Shown here: piece after piece, positions 34,501-45,560 of the stretch
Position numbering within the stretch: position 1 is the stretch's first letter
How the letters are laid out: each line of letters begins with the position of its first letter
NCBI RefSeq assembly: GCF_021869535.1
Contig: NW_026262723.1
Span: forward strand, 86,802,324 to 86,866,323
Source: Mytilus californianus
Lineage: Eukaryota > Mollusca > Bivalvia > Mytilida > Mytilidae
Direction: 5' to 3'
DNA: 64,000 nucleotides
Program-made: the position numbers and the translations under genes
Notes under the pieces: generated by a model
Databases searched by the model: none
What the model saw: only the letters and a program-made list of their open reading frames with translations
Told to the model about the DNA's origin: nothing

Positions 34501-37500
34501 ACAAATTAGGGTAGCGTCACTTTTACCATTCTTCAGTTATATCCCTTTATAACTTTATTAGATATGCAAGCGGGGGCATCATCTGTGTCCAATGGACACA
34601 TTCCCCATTTATTTACATTTGTCAAATAGTTTGAAATATGGGAAAAGAAACATTATGTATGCAACTTGTTATCTTGTATTGTTGATTGGTTTTCTAAAAA
34701 AATATCTTAATTAGATTATCATATAGGAATTCAGAATATGAATGAATGAAAGTTTTTTAAGGGAGTACATGAATATATGCATATTAAACAAAAATCATTA
34801 TAAATATAAAATAATGTAAGGTGTAATAATTTTTTTCATAAAATTTAAAGACTTAGAATAACAAAATGTTAAAAATATAAACCTGAACCACATAATACAT
34901 GTTAGTTATATTTAGTAATGATGTAAGAAGTACGACTGAAAATTATTTGTATTGGATACCCTTGTAAAAATACAGATATACCAGTAACTAAGTAATTACA
35001 CCCTGCATACAGACCATTATTTTGTTATTTAAAAAAAAGTTTTAACAACAAAGTTCTTTTCTTGTTGTTCATTTTGCTCCATGTATTCAATTTGTACTGT
35101 GAAAATCTTTGTGCGTCTCTATATAAACAATACCACCAATTAGAAATTAACATGATTAAGATACAAATTGAATACTTTGAAACATGCTTACATGTTTATT
35201 TATTTTCCACAGGAACTGTTTGCAGAATTTGGTCCATTGAAGAAGGCAGCTATACACTATGACAGATCTGGAAGATCTCTAGGCACAGCAGAAGTCATAT
35301 ATGAGAGAAATTCAGATGCTGCAAAAGCTATGAAACAGTATAATAATGTTCCTTTAGATGGTAATAGTTAATGTTTATATACATGTACATTTATAGTTGC
35401 TCAGGAAAAACATCTTTTGGTCTGGAATCAAATAGTTACTAAGCTTCAACTCTTCACATCTTCCAGTTGAAACTTAATAACAATATATTGTGTTAATTAA
35501 TGTTTGATTTGCAATATGAAAACCCGCGGCAAGATATTATTATATATCAACAGTATAAAGATACATTTAGAAAATAATCAACACTGATAACATTTTTAGA
35601 GGACTAATGTCCTTTTAAAATGTGAAGTATGTGTGGAAAGTTCCATTGTAAGCACCTATATTTCTTGTCAGAATTTTATGAAATTTTTATCAAAGATTTG
35701 TATCAGCAGTTAATGACTCAGAGAGACCAAAAATCAGCACTGATCAAGGCTTTTATAAGAGTTGTGTTCCTTGTCAGAATTTTATGAAAAGTGAAAGGGT
35801 TTATATCAGCAATTTCTTGGAAGCTGAATGATCATTTCACTTAAAATTGAAAATTAATGGAGTTATTGCCCTTGGACAGATATGATATATACTGTGTAAT
35901 AGTAAAATTCAAAATTGATGCATGTTTAAAATGGGATGCTGAGACTGCTCTATGCTCTTCATGATAAAATAAACATACCCGTACATGGAATATCTGTTAA
36001 CCTGACAATGTTTATTTTTAGGAAAAGAATGATGTAATGGTTATTAGGCATACTGGTATTAGTAATAGTGGATTTTAACGACTTATTTGAAAAGAAATTC
36101 TTAGCTATCTTTCCTTTAGTATGATACTTTATTTGTCTTATCATCTTTAAAAATGACACAATAAAACAGGGTCAATTTTTCTTGAATTGGACAGTTGTGC
36201 AACCTTAGTGGGTTGTGTAGTCTTGATATTTTGATACCTACACATGCACATGTGGTAACTGATGATACCCGAAGACTCCATTAGTCTGTTTTGGCTTGTG
36301 TCTAATCAAGTTTGTGTTTATGCAAATAAAATATGGTTAAACTAAACTGATAACTCCATTTCCCATAAGAAATTGTATTTTACATTGTTTTATGTTATAA
36401 AAGAGATTTAAAACTATTAATTCATTTATATGTTAATGTTTTAGGCCGACCCATGAATATTCAGTTGATTGGTCCAACAGATTCTGGTTCAGGTGATGGA
36501 TTTAATAGGAACAGACTAGGAGTTGGCAACAGAAGAGGTGGTGGTGGAGGGGGAGGAGGAGGAGGAAGAGGACGAGGGTATGTTACATGAATATTATTAT
36601 TCAGGTTTCGCCCCATTTTCTAGATTTTCAATATCTTTAGTTGACTGCATATACAGTAGATAATTACTTTTGTTTGTCAGTTTATCAAATTGAAGAAGGA
36701 GAAAGTTTGCAGTTTTCTATTGTGCTGTTGATGTTATACCCTGAGCTCCTGCTGATGAAAGCAGAAATATATACGTGTAGTGATCATTGTGTCTATATTA
36801 TAAAGGAGATGTGGTATGATTGCCAATGAGACAACTATCAACTAGAGTTCAAACTTAATGTGGATGTAAGTCTCTATAGGTTTGTCCATATTTTGTATTT
36901 AAAACTATTGCTAAAGCTACATAACTGATTGAGGATATAATAAATATAGTTGTCCCCCGCATAATGCGTTGTGGGGACATGGAAATACCGGGTGTGCGTC
37001 CGTGTGTCTGTCCGTCCTTCTGTCCCGTCTTGTTAGCGCTCTCAGGGGTACAATTCTTGCCAGATTTTTATAAAACTTATACTATGGGTAAATATGAGCA
37101 ATATCTTGGACAAGTTCTATCATGTTGGCTGATCGACTTTTTTTAAAAGAGTTATGCCCCTTGGAAATATTAAATTTATGGAAAATGGCCTTGTTAGCGC
37201 TCTCACAGGTACAATTCTTGCCAGATTTTTATAAAACTTATACTTTAGGTTAATATAAATTTGACAGATTATTTTTATTTATTTCTATTTTCAAACATCT
37301 TTCATTGCAAAATTGCAAATTAATAAAAAGCCAAGATAAGCAATATAACCTATATTTACATCATTACTTTTTAATTGAAGTTTTAGTCGTGGCAACCGAC
37401 GGGGAGGTAGTGGTGGTGGAGGTGGTGGATTTAGAGGTCGGGGAGGAAGAGGTCGTGGGGGAGGAAACAAAAAGCCTAGAACAGCAGAAGAACTTGATGC

Positions 37501-38948
37501 TGAATTAGAAGCATATAATTCAAAGGTAAGAGTTAAAATTAACTATTAGGAGTATTAATGATTTCATCATGAACATATTTAAAAAACACAAAATTATGCT
37601 TTATTAATATAAGCCAAAGAATGCATATTATACAAAGTTAATATATAAATTTTCTGCCAGAATTGAAATGATTTTGGTACTGAATATGATATCACTACAT
37701 TCATGTACATAGCCAGAAGAGTGACACTGGATCCTTTGCAACTCTAGTTTCATGATATTATTGCCCCCGCAAACGGGTTGTGAATGACATAGAAATACCA
37801 GGCGTCCGTCTGTCCAGTCTTGTTAGCGCTCTCAGGTGTACAGTTCTTGCCAGATTTTTATGAAATTATATCATAGGTTTATTTCAGCAATGTCTTGGAC
37901 GAGTTCGAAAATCAGTGCCGTTCAATTATTTTTGCCCCCTGAGTAATTAAAAGAGTAATTCCCTTTGGAAACATTAATTATATGGAAAATTGCATTGTTA
38001 GCACTCTCGTGTACAATTCTTGCCAGATTTTTATAAAACTTATATCATAGGTTTATATTAAAAATGTCTTGGACGAGTTTGAAAATCAGTGCTGATATAT
38101 TATAGGTTTATATCATCAATGTCTCAGACAAATTTGAAAATTGGTGCTGATCAATTATTTTTATAAGAGTTATGCCATTTGGAAATATTGATTATATGGA
38201 AAATTGCATTGTTAGTGCACTCATGTGTACAATTCTTGCCAGAATTTTACGAGACTTATAGGTTCAGCAATGTCTTTGACACTTTCGAAAATAAGTGCTG
38301 ATCAGATATTTTTAACTAGTTATGCACCTTGGAAAAATAATTATAACACAAATCACATTGCATTTGTTCTGAAGCCTTCATTTCTCTAAAATATTTATAG
38401 ATTGCTTTAAAGATAGGAAAATAAGTGTTTTTTTAGTTATTGCCCTTGGATAGATAAAAATATGTGCAACATGGGGGACATTGGAACTCTGTTCTTTTAT
38501 AAGCATGGCCTTACAAATGTAAGATATATATAGCCTTTACAGCTATATATCTCTTAAATTTGTCGGGTGGTTAACTTATCATAAAAAATGTCCTTGGATG
38601 ATTTTGATTAACTGATTGATTGATGGCTGCATACAGCTTCAAATATTAAGTACGTGTTCAGAATGGTTACAACTGAACAAATTACTGCTTTGAATAGACC
38701 CACACGCTATAAGATGTTGCTTGAATGTTTCAAACTTTTTTTTGTTAACATCACACAAATTATTATGAAAAGTTAAACTTAATCAAAAGTCACTGTGTAC
38801 ATAGTATAAACCAAGAATGATACTTGCATTACATATTTAACTACAATCCCATCCCCTTTTCCTCGAATGTGACCTACCAAATTAGACTTATCACCGAGTT
38901 TCAGATTGTAATTTTAATTTAACTCATTTGCAGATGGAAACCGATTGA
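28243..38948 (+). CDS. ALYREF: THO complex subunit 4 / Aly-REF mRNA export adaptor
   Basis: Joined exons 28243-28500, 33940-34101, 35213-35360, 36445-36577, 37387-37525 and 38934-38948 give 855 nt, 284 aa plus TGA. All introns are GT-AG and phases fit. The protein begins [14 protein letters not shown], the N-terminal UAP56-binding motif. It continues through an RGG-rich region (about 17-86) and the WKHDMFD linker before an RRM at about 123-200 (RNP2-like KLHISNLDF at 124-132, RNP1-like RSLGTAEV at 161-168). A second Gly/Arg-rich region follows, then a C-terminal UAP56-binding motif ([14 protein letters not shown] and METD). Human ALYREF has the same order and nearly the same length (257-264 aa). 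In that family the protein links the TREX complex and the helicase UAP56/DDX39B to spliced mRNA and hands it to NXF1 in the nucleus. The start was chosen over in-frame ATGs six codons or fewer away because it matches the conserved N terminus. Confidence 0.95.
28598..28626. repeat. 29-bp direct repeat, downstream copy
   Basis: Identical to 27088-27116; lies 98 bp into ALYREF intron 1. Confidence 0.9.
29314..29958 (+). mobile_element. Family C element, copy C1 (3' truncated), ALYREF intron 1
   Basis: Head palindrome at 29314-29341: GTCCCCCTTGCAA pairs with TTGCGGGGGAC. A GTGTCTGTCTGTC tract follows, then about four tandem units of 140-165 bp with the landmark 'gtacaattcttgccagattt' (near 29391, 29551, 29692, 29855). 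No tail was found; the sequence stops at the TTAA of the next element. Confidence 0.75.
30357..31707 (+). mobile_element. Family A element, copy A1, split by B1
   Basis: The head palindrome AGTCCCCT...AGGGGACT spans 30359-30388 with a GACGAAGTC core. The (GTCY)n tract is at 30409-30428. The body contains two tandem units around 'gagttatggtctttggactt'. The tail has the inverted subterminal repeat CGGTAGGGGACTA at 31661-31673 and hairpin TATTGC-cat-GCAATA at 31676-31690. Body sequence stops at about 30711 and resumes at about 31492 on either side of B1. Confidence 0.8.
30712..31491 (+). mobile_element. Family B element, copy B1, nested in A1
   Basis: Head hairpin TATACGCCCG-ttta-CGGGaCGTATA at 30712-30736, then the (GTCY)n tract at 30749-30781. 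About three tandem units with 'tttccgagttatggggttt' follow. The tail has the inverted repeat GCGGGCGTAT (31458-31467) and a GCTGCGCT-c-AGCGAAGC hairpin (about 31471-31487). It interrupts A1 between 'gatgatttt' and 'tgcaaagttatgg'. Confidence 0.82.
33940..34101 (+). CDS. ALYREF: ALYREF exon 2
   Basis: Residues 87-140. The acceptor follows a T-rich tract ending 'ttatag'; the donor is CAG|gtacta. It encodes [14 protein letters not shown], a nine-glycine run and the first RRM strand with RNP2. Confidence 0.92.
34186..34603 (+). mobile_element. Family H element, intact 418 bp, ALYREF intron 2
   Basis: Head GATGCCCCCGC (34186-34196) with a partial palindrome and a 'gtccgtttgtacgtacgtcc' tract. Two tandem units follow with 'ttctctaactttagtttgcc'. 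The exact inverted subterminal repeat GCGGGGGCATC is at 34570-34580 and the perfect hairpin TGTGTCC-aat-GGACACA at 34584-34600. Confidence 0.82.
35213..35360 (+). CDS. ALYREF: ALYREF exon 3
   Basis: Residues 141-189 plus one base (phase 1). Acceptor 'ttttccacag', donor GATG|gtaata. It encodes the RRM core from ELFAEFG through RNP1 to KQYNNVPLD, almost identical to vertebrate ALYREF. Confidence 0.95.
35600..35890 (+). repeat. Family C fragment, ALYREF intron 3
   Basis: Two diverged units with 'ttgtcagaattttatgaaat', 'atcagcactgatcaa' and 'gagttattgcccttgga' landmarks of family C. No head or tail. Confidence 0.6.
36445..36577 (+). CDS. ALYREF: ALYREF exon 4
   Basis: Starts by completing Gly190 (RPMNIQL follows, the last RRM strand) and ends inside a glycine codon (phase 2). 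Acceptor 'gttttag', donor GG|gtatgt. The second half is a Gly/Arg-rich run. Confidence 0.9.
36801..36840 (-). repeat. Tail fragment of repeat J, ALYREF intron 4
   Basis: Minus strand reads 'gttgtctcattggcaatcat' then 'accacatctcc', the conserved J tail. Confidence 0.6.
36950..37265 (+). mobile_element. Family C element, copy C2 (3' truncated), ALYREF intron 4
   Basis: Head palindrome GTCCCCCGCA...GTGGGGAC at 36952-36978, a tract 'gtccgtgtgtctgtccgtcc', then two units with 'gtacaattcttgccagattt'. No tail was found before exon 5. Confidence 0.75.
37387..37525 (+). CDS. ALYREF: ALYREF exon 5
   Basis: Acceptor 'ttttag', donor AAG|gtaaga, ending in phase 0. It encodes the second RGG block and most of the C-terminal UAP56-binding helix ([14 protein letters not shown]). 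Confidence 0.92.
37763..38498 (+). mobile_element. Family C element, copy C3, ALYREF intron 5
   Basis: Head 'gcccccgcaaacgggttgtg', tract 'gtccgtctgtcc', and about four tandem units with 'acaattcttgccagattttt'. The tail has the inverted repeat GCAACATGGGGGAC (38466-38479) and hairpin GAAC-tct-GTTC (38484-38494). This is the only family C copy here with both ends. Confidence 0.78.
38934..38948 (+). CDS. ALYREF: ALYREF exon 6 (coding part)
   Basis: After acceptor 'catttgcag', only METD and TGA are coded, matching the MDTS end of the human protein. The rest of the exon is 3' UTR. Confidence 0.88.
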   Translation: METD

Positions 38949-39530
38949 TGGTTGAAAGAACTTATATAGGAAAGACCATTAAAGGAAATAATTCTCACTG
39001 ACACTTGATTGAGTATTGTAGTTATGTGAAAACTTTATTGGAGTGACTGGATCCATCATCGAGTAAAGAGTAGAATGAAATATACTGTGATCATTGATAA
39101 ATTCTTTTTAGATTTAATTTCAGTGAACAGCCTAATTAGGCTTTGAGAGCGTGTACTCTACAAATGAAATAGAAGAACTATTTATATCTCATTTCAAATG
39201 AAATTTTCATGTTTTTATTTTGTTGATTTTAATATTTGCAATTCAGTTATCAAAGTAATTTATATTTGAATATAATTTTATTTTGTTTTATTATTTTAAA
39301 CGATTTAAAATTAAGACTTCATATTTAACTTATTCATCAGTAATGCATTATTTAAATTGTATAAAGAGAAAAAGAAAAATACACAAATGTTTCATTGTGG
39401 TTGGGTATAAATTGAATACATTGAATAATAGTTTTATTTGTTTTACTGTTACTATTTATGTTGATGTTTTTTGTATGTCATACAATTTAAATGTCATGGT
39501 TTCTTCAGGTATATGAGCTAATTTATTAAA
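38949..39530 (+). other. ALYREF: Probable ALYREF 3' UTR
   Basis: Follows the TGA at 38946-38948. ATTAAA at 39525-39530 is the first plausible poly(A) signal seen; an AATAAA at about 40475 is an alternative. Transcript end inferred only. Confidence 0.4.
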
Positions 39531-40820
39531 CTTGAGAACCTGATAAAGTTGTCATCACACAAATCACTTATTTTTTATTATTGTTTTATCTTGATGTGTA
39601 AGATTGATCAAATCAGTTGATAGAAGAGGAAGTTGAGTGGTTGTATTTTTAGGCCAATAGGAAAACTTCAATTTATTTGTTTTCCATATCACATATGAAA
39701 TAGTAAAATTACTGCAGTACAAATGAAGTTTGACAATGAATGAATGGGAAAATTATTTATATTTTGAAATAGTAAAGGGTTAACATGAATAGATTGTAGT
39801 GTATATGAGTAATTAATGGTTACGTTCAGTTGTAGTTGTTTTATTTGGCATTTTTCTATGTTGGGACACTAGCTTGATTACTTCAGTATCTCTAAAGTTT
39901 GAACACTAATGCTGTGTTTTATATACTAAGTATATAATCTGCCATTTTGCACAGTTTACAAATAATTACCTTTGAAACTAAAGTCTCTACATTTTCTTTT
40001 AACTTATTTATAGTAGAAAAAATTAAAATGGTAAATTCTATATACATGTATATTTTTCCAAAACAGGATGAAAATAAAGAACAGATATGTACATGTAGAG
40101 ATGAAAAATTCTTACTTTGAAATATGTATTGGATTGTCATATGAATGAATGATTCATTTAGAATCAAAATCAACTATTGTCATTGTTAAATTTCTGAAAA
40201 GGTTTTATAAAAATTGATTCAAAGGCAGACAACTCTCTACTTAACTGACATAGGGGATATAATCAAATATTATATCAAAAAATATACCTCTTTTTTAAAA
40301 TGTTCAATTGAATGTGATGGTTTGAATTGATGATGAGAAAACTAATATTGCAAATGTTCAATTTGCTAGAAAAGGATCTCTAAATTTTTAATTTTCATTT
40401 AAATATTTCTTGCAGGAAGGATTTAGCATTTCATTTCCATTTATCAATTCATCTTCATCAAAATATGTCTTGTAAATAAAATATTTTTTATTCATTTGGT
40501 GTATTTTATTGCTTTGTTCATCAGAATATGTAATGCAGTTTAAACAGAGGATATGGCCATCTCTGCACATGACATATAAATCAATACAGTAGACGTAGTT
40601 CTCATAGTAAATGTCCTTAAAATATTGCTTAGGTCATCACAGGACCTTATGTCTAGCACATATTTCATTTGTACAATATGTAACATGCAAGCTCTATAAA
40701 AAAAGTGACCTTGAATTGATTTACATTATCATAGACATAAGGTGGACATATTTAGTTCCTGTATTTTGCACACAGAAAATGTTCATATGTACCCTTTAGA
40801 CAAAAAGTTCTAGAGGCCAA
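39531..40820. other. No feature recognised (possible distal 3' UTR)
   Basis: AT-rich; nothing supportable. Confidence 0.4.
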
Positions 40821-40892
40821 ATACTTACACAAAAGAGCATAAGAAATACTTACACAAAAGAGCATAAGAAATACTTACACAAAAGAGCATAA
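40821..40892. repeat. 25-bp perfect tandem repeat (3 units)
   Basis: 'tacttacacaaaagagcata' plus 'agaaa' starts at 40822, 40847 and 40872. Confidence 0.92.
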
Positions 40893-40938
40893 GAGGAAGT
40901 TGCAACCTTAGTTTTAGTACAGTATCTAATATAATATC

Positions 40939-41180
40939 GGGGGCCATTGGTCAAGAGGGTCTAAGTAGTTCAGCTACTGTTTGACTTGCCTGTCAATACT
41001 GAGGTTGTGAGTTGGACATGGCAGGTGCATTTGACTCCAATCTTGATTGACTAGGATTGTCAGTTTTCCTACCAAAGGTGGATGGTTCTCTCCAGGCACT
41101 GCAGCTTCCCCTACCAATAAAAACTGGCTGCCACAAAATAGGCAACTGTGCTGAAAGTGGCGTTAATCACCAATCAATCT
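40939..41180 (+). mobile_element. tRNA-derived SINE, copy 2
   Basis: Same family as 10231-10490, opposite strand: A-box-like 'attggtcaagagggtctaag', B-box-like 'gagttggaca', a body with 'caataaaaactggctgcc', and an end 'gttaatcaccaatcaatc'. Diverged from copy 1 and with only a short ATCA tail. Confidence 0.8.
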
Positions 41181-41474
41181 AATGTAATATTTACATCATG
41201 CCATTACTGATAAAAGGTTAATGATGCATGAGCAGATGGTACTTTAAGGGACTGACCCAATTTTAGCAATGAAAATGTATGATACCAATTTCTGTGTGCT
41301 AGACACTTTGCTGTTTCCTAATCAAATGCATTCTGGATAAAATTTTAAAAGCTTACACCAAAACGTGATATATTAACAATGTTCAAAACAATGGAAACTC
41401 AACCAATTACTTGTTGTTTTTTTTTCAGTTATGAACAATTTAATAACCCCCAGTCCTTTGGTTTTCAAATACGT
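41181..41474. other. No feature recognised
   Basis: AT-rich flank of the nested stack. Confidence 0.4.
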
Positions 41475-42572
41475 TGCAGAAGGTGGAAGCAGGTCTAGTA
41501 ATTGCTCTCGACTTCTTGTCAAAGTTTTCTTGACTTCTATGAAAGGAAATGATTTAATATTTGGTCTGCAGCTTTATCCTTGATCTCATTTTCATGGTTC
41601 ATTGGTCAACGTTAAATTTCTGTAGTTTGGTTCTCTTCTAAGATACTGTAAGTTATATGTCTGGCAGGGTTCATCTGACCTTGACCTCATTTTCATGGTT
41701 CATTGGTCATTATTATGCTTTCTTGGTTAAATCTGTTTCTTAGATATTATAAGCAATAGGTCAACTATATATGGTGCAAGGAATGACTAAGTGTACATGT
41801 CTGTCTAATGTATCATCTGACCTTGACCTCATTTTTAGCTCACCTTGCCCAAAGGGCTAAAAACAGAACATAGGGGTAAAATGCAAGTTTTGTCTTTTAT
41901 TTTGAAACCGCTATAGTAGGGAAATTCTGATAGGGCAAAAATGTTCAGAATGTTGAGCTCTACCTTTTGTACATTTACGTCAAAACACTCGTACGACTTC
42001 TTGTAGACTTAAATGAAGAATTTTACCATTTTTTAAAATTTGTCTATCTCAAAATATTATAAGATAGACAGAAACTTTAACTTTAGCTAAAATGATCATC
42101 ACGATGAGATCTACAAAAAGTCAACATCGACTCCTTTTTAGAGTTTTTGCCCATTAATGACAATTTTTTTCTATTTTTAGCTCACCTGGCCCAAAGGGCC
42201 AAGTGAGCTTTTCTCATCACTTGGCGTCCGTCGTCTTTAGCTTTTTACAAAAATCTTCTCCTCTGAAACCACTGGGCCTAATTTAACCTAACTTGGCCAC
42301 ACTCATCATTAGGGTATCTAGTTTTAAAAAAGTGTCTGATGACCCTGCCAACCAACCAAGATGGCCGCCATGGCTAAAAATAGAACATAGGGGGTAAAAT
42401 GTAGATTTTGGCTTATATCTCTGAAACCAAAGCATTTAGAGTAAATCTGACAAAAGGTAAAACTGATTATCAGGTCAAGATCTATCTCCTCTGAAATTTT
42501 CAGACAAATCTGACAACCTGTTGTTGGGTTGCTGCCCCTGAATTGGTAATTTTAAGGAAATTTTGCAGTTTT

Positions 42573-44803
42573 TATACGACCGCAAAAAATTTTATGCGGT
42601 TGTATATTGGAATGACATTGGCGTCGTCGTCCGAAGACACATTGGTTTTCGCACTCTAACTTTAGTTTAAGTGAATGGATCTCTATGAAATTTTACCATA
42701 AGGTTCAATACCCCAAAAGGAAGGTTGGGATTGATTTTGGGGGTTATGGTACCAACAGTTAAGGAATAAGGGGCCAAAAAGGGGCCAAAAATAAGCATTA
42801 TTGTAACTTCCAGACATAACTTGTGTGTTAGTGTATGGATCTCTCTGACATTGTACCACAAGGTTCCATATCGCACAGGGAATGCTGGGATTGATTTTGG
42901 GGGTAATTGCCTCAAAATATTAGGAATTAGGGGCCAAAAAAGGGGCAAAAAACAAGCATTTTTCTAGTTTCATGACAATAACTTGTGTGTAAGTGTATGG
43001 ATCTTTCTGAAATTGTACTACAAGGTTCCATATCACAAAGTGAAAAAGCTGGAATTGAGTTTGGGGGTAATTGCCCAAAACGTTTAGGAATAAGGGGCCA
43101 AAAATAAGCATTTTTCTAGTTTCCAGACAATAACTTGTGTTCAAGTGTATGGATCTCTCTGAAATTGTACCACAAGGTTCCATATCACACAGGGAATGCT
43201 GGGATTGATTTTGGGGGTAATTGCCTCAAAATATTAGGAATTAGGGGCAAAAAACAAGCATTTTTCTAGTTTCATGATAATAACTTGTGTGTAAGTGTAT
43301 GGATCTTTCTGAAATTGTACTACAAGGTTCCATATCACAAAGGGAAAGCTGGAATTGAGTTTGGGGGTAATTGCCCAAAACGTTTAGGAATAAGGGGCCA
43401 AAAAGGGGCCAAAAATAAGCATTTTTCTAGTTTCCAGACAATAACTTGTGTTCAAGTGTATGGATCTCTCTGAAATTGTACTGCAAGGTACCATACCACA
43501 AAGGGAAGGCTGGGATTGAGTTTGGGGGTGATGAATCATAAGGGGGTTCAAAAAATTTGTTGGGGGGGATTTTTTTTTTTTTCCTTTTTTTTCTTTTTTT
43601 TCCTTTTTTTCTTTTAAAATTTTCATTTTAAGTTGGTTATTTATGTTTTATATTTAAAAGCAAATAATAATGATATGGTAGGAAATACACACCAAACAGG
43701 ATGTGTAAATTATTATATAATAAGTATTGTGCAATAGCAAGAAATTTTTAACTGCACAGTATTGCACAATAGCAAGAAATCTTCAATTGCACAGTATTGC
43801 GCAATAGCAAGAAATCTTCAATTACACAGTATTGTGCAATAGCAAGAAATATCCAATAGCACAATATTGCGCAATAGCAAGAAATTGTCAATTGTACAGT
43901 ATTGCGCAATAGCAAGAAATATTCAATTGCACAGTATTGTGCAAAAGAAGATACTTCCTATAAATTGCTTATTTCTTGACCAATTTCAATGGGGTTTTAT
44001 TCTTGAATTCTTGGGGTTCTTTAATATGCTGATTCTAACCGTATATTAAGTTTTTGGATTTTGGGCCCCGTTTTTAAATTGGTCCACATTGGGGTCCAAA
44101 GGGTCTAAAATTAAACTTTGTTTGATTTCATCAAAAATTGAATTATTGGGGTTCTTTGATATGCCGAATCTAACCGTGTATTTAGATTCTTAATTTTTGG
44201 TTCCGTTTTCAAATTGGTCTACATTAAGTTCCAAAGGGTCCAAAATTAAACTTAGTTTGATTTTAACAAAAATTGAATTCTTAGGGTACTTTGATATGCT
44301 GAATCTAAACATGTATTCAGATTTTTGATTATGGACCCAGTTTTCAAGTTGGTCCAAATCGGGGTCCAAAATTAAACTTTGTTTGATTTCAACAAAAATT
44401 GAATATATGGGGTTTCTTTGATATGCTGAATCTAAACATGTATTTAGATTTTTGATTTTTGGGCCCCATTATCAACTTTGTCCACATTGAGGTCAAAAGG
44501 GTCCAAAATTAAACTTTGTTTGATTTCATCAAAAATTGAATTCTTGGGGTTCTTTGATATGCTGAATCTAACCATGTATTTAGATTTTGGATATTGAACC
44601 ATAATAGGTGAATGTCCAATTTAAAATTTTTAAGTTCTTAGACCACATTCATTCTGTGTCAGAAACCTATGCTGTGTCAAATATTTAATCACAATCCAAA
44701 TTCAGAGCTGTATCAAGCTTGAATGTTGTGTCCATACTTGCCCCAACTGTTCAGGGTTTGACCTCTGCGTTCGTATCAAGCTGCGCCCTGCTGAGCATTT
44801 TAT
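42573..44803 (+). mobile_element. Family D element nested in inner E
   Basis: Head hairpin TATACGACCGCA / TGCGGTTGTATA (42573-42606), then 'ggcgtcgtcgtcc'. The body has three tandem blocks: about 150-160 bp x5 (42665-43530), 35 bp x7 (43724-43950) and about 130 bp x5 (43960-44600). A homopurine/homopyrimidine stretch lies at about 43550-43615. The tail (44690-44803) matches the B1 tail: 'gccccaactgttcagggtt', 'gacctctgcg', 'cgtatcaagctgcgccctgc'. Confidence 0.8.
43724..43950. repeat. 35-bp tandem array with ATTGCGCAAT palindromes
   Basis: Seven units of 'gtattgcgcaatagcaagaa' plus 'atcttcaattgcaca', 35 bp apart. Three units carry the perfect palindrome ATTGCGCAAT (for example 43796-43805); the others have one change (ATTGTGCAAT, ATTGCACAAT). 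Confidence 0.9.
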
Positions 44804-45560
44804 TGGTTATTAACTTGAATATTATTATAGATAGAGATAAACTGTGAACATCAATAATGTTCAGCAAAGTAAGATCTACAATTAAGTCGTCATGACCAAA
44901 ATTGTCAGTCGACCCCTTTAGGAGTTATTGCCCTTTAAAGTCAATTTTTAACAATTTTTCGTAAATTTTTGTAATCTACAAAAATCTTCTCTGAAACTAC
45001 TGAGACAAATTTAACCATTCTTTGCCATAATCATTATTAGGGTATCTAGTTTAAAAAATTTATCCGATGACCCTGCCTTCCAACCATCAGGGCCGACTTG
45101 GTTGAAAATAGAACATAGGGGTAAAATGAAGTTTTTGGTTTATATCTCTAAAACTAAAGCATTTAGAGCAAATCTGACAGGTGGCAAAAGTGTTCATCAG
45201 ATTTAGATTTATCTGCCCTGAAATTTTCAGATGAAAATGACTCCCCGTTGTTGGGTTGCTGCCCCTGAGTTAGTAATTTTACAGAAATTTTGCAGTTTTT
45301 TGTTGTTATTATCTTAGATATCATTATGATATCTAATACTATTAATTATGATTTTAATCTTATTTTACATGATTTCCAAAGCATCAGTAAATACAGGTGA
45401 GTGACACAGGCTCTTGAGAGCCTCTAGTTTTCAAATTTTTGCGCTTTTATCTTCAAAAAAGTTAAAATTATCAGCAGGATAAGATCTACAAATATGTCAA
45501 CATGACTAAAATTGTCAGTTGACTCTTAATACAGTTATTCCCCTTTAATGATGATTTTTG

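Larger units (their letters stand above)
42179..45427 (+). mobile_element. Family E element, inner copy, carrying D
   Basis: Head hairpin AGCTCACCTGGCCC-aaa-GGGCCAAGTGAGCT (42179-42209, one mismatch), then 'ggcgtccgtcgtc'. The tail has the inverted CAGGTGAG at 45394-45401 and perfect hairpin AGGCTCTTGAGAGCCT at 45408-45423. E body ends at 'attttgcagtttt' (42572) and resumes 'ttggttattaacttgaat' (44804), which is contiguous in the element at 51228-53119. Confidence 0.8.

Noticed and set aside
42667..43626. Overlapping minus-strand frames with repeated CLETRKMLIFGP
   Set aside because: Shadows of the about 155-bp tandem units in element D; the frames jump between units.
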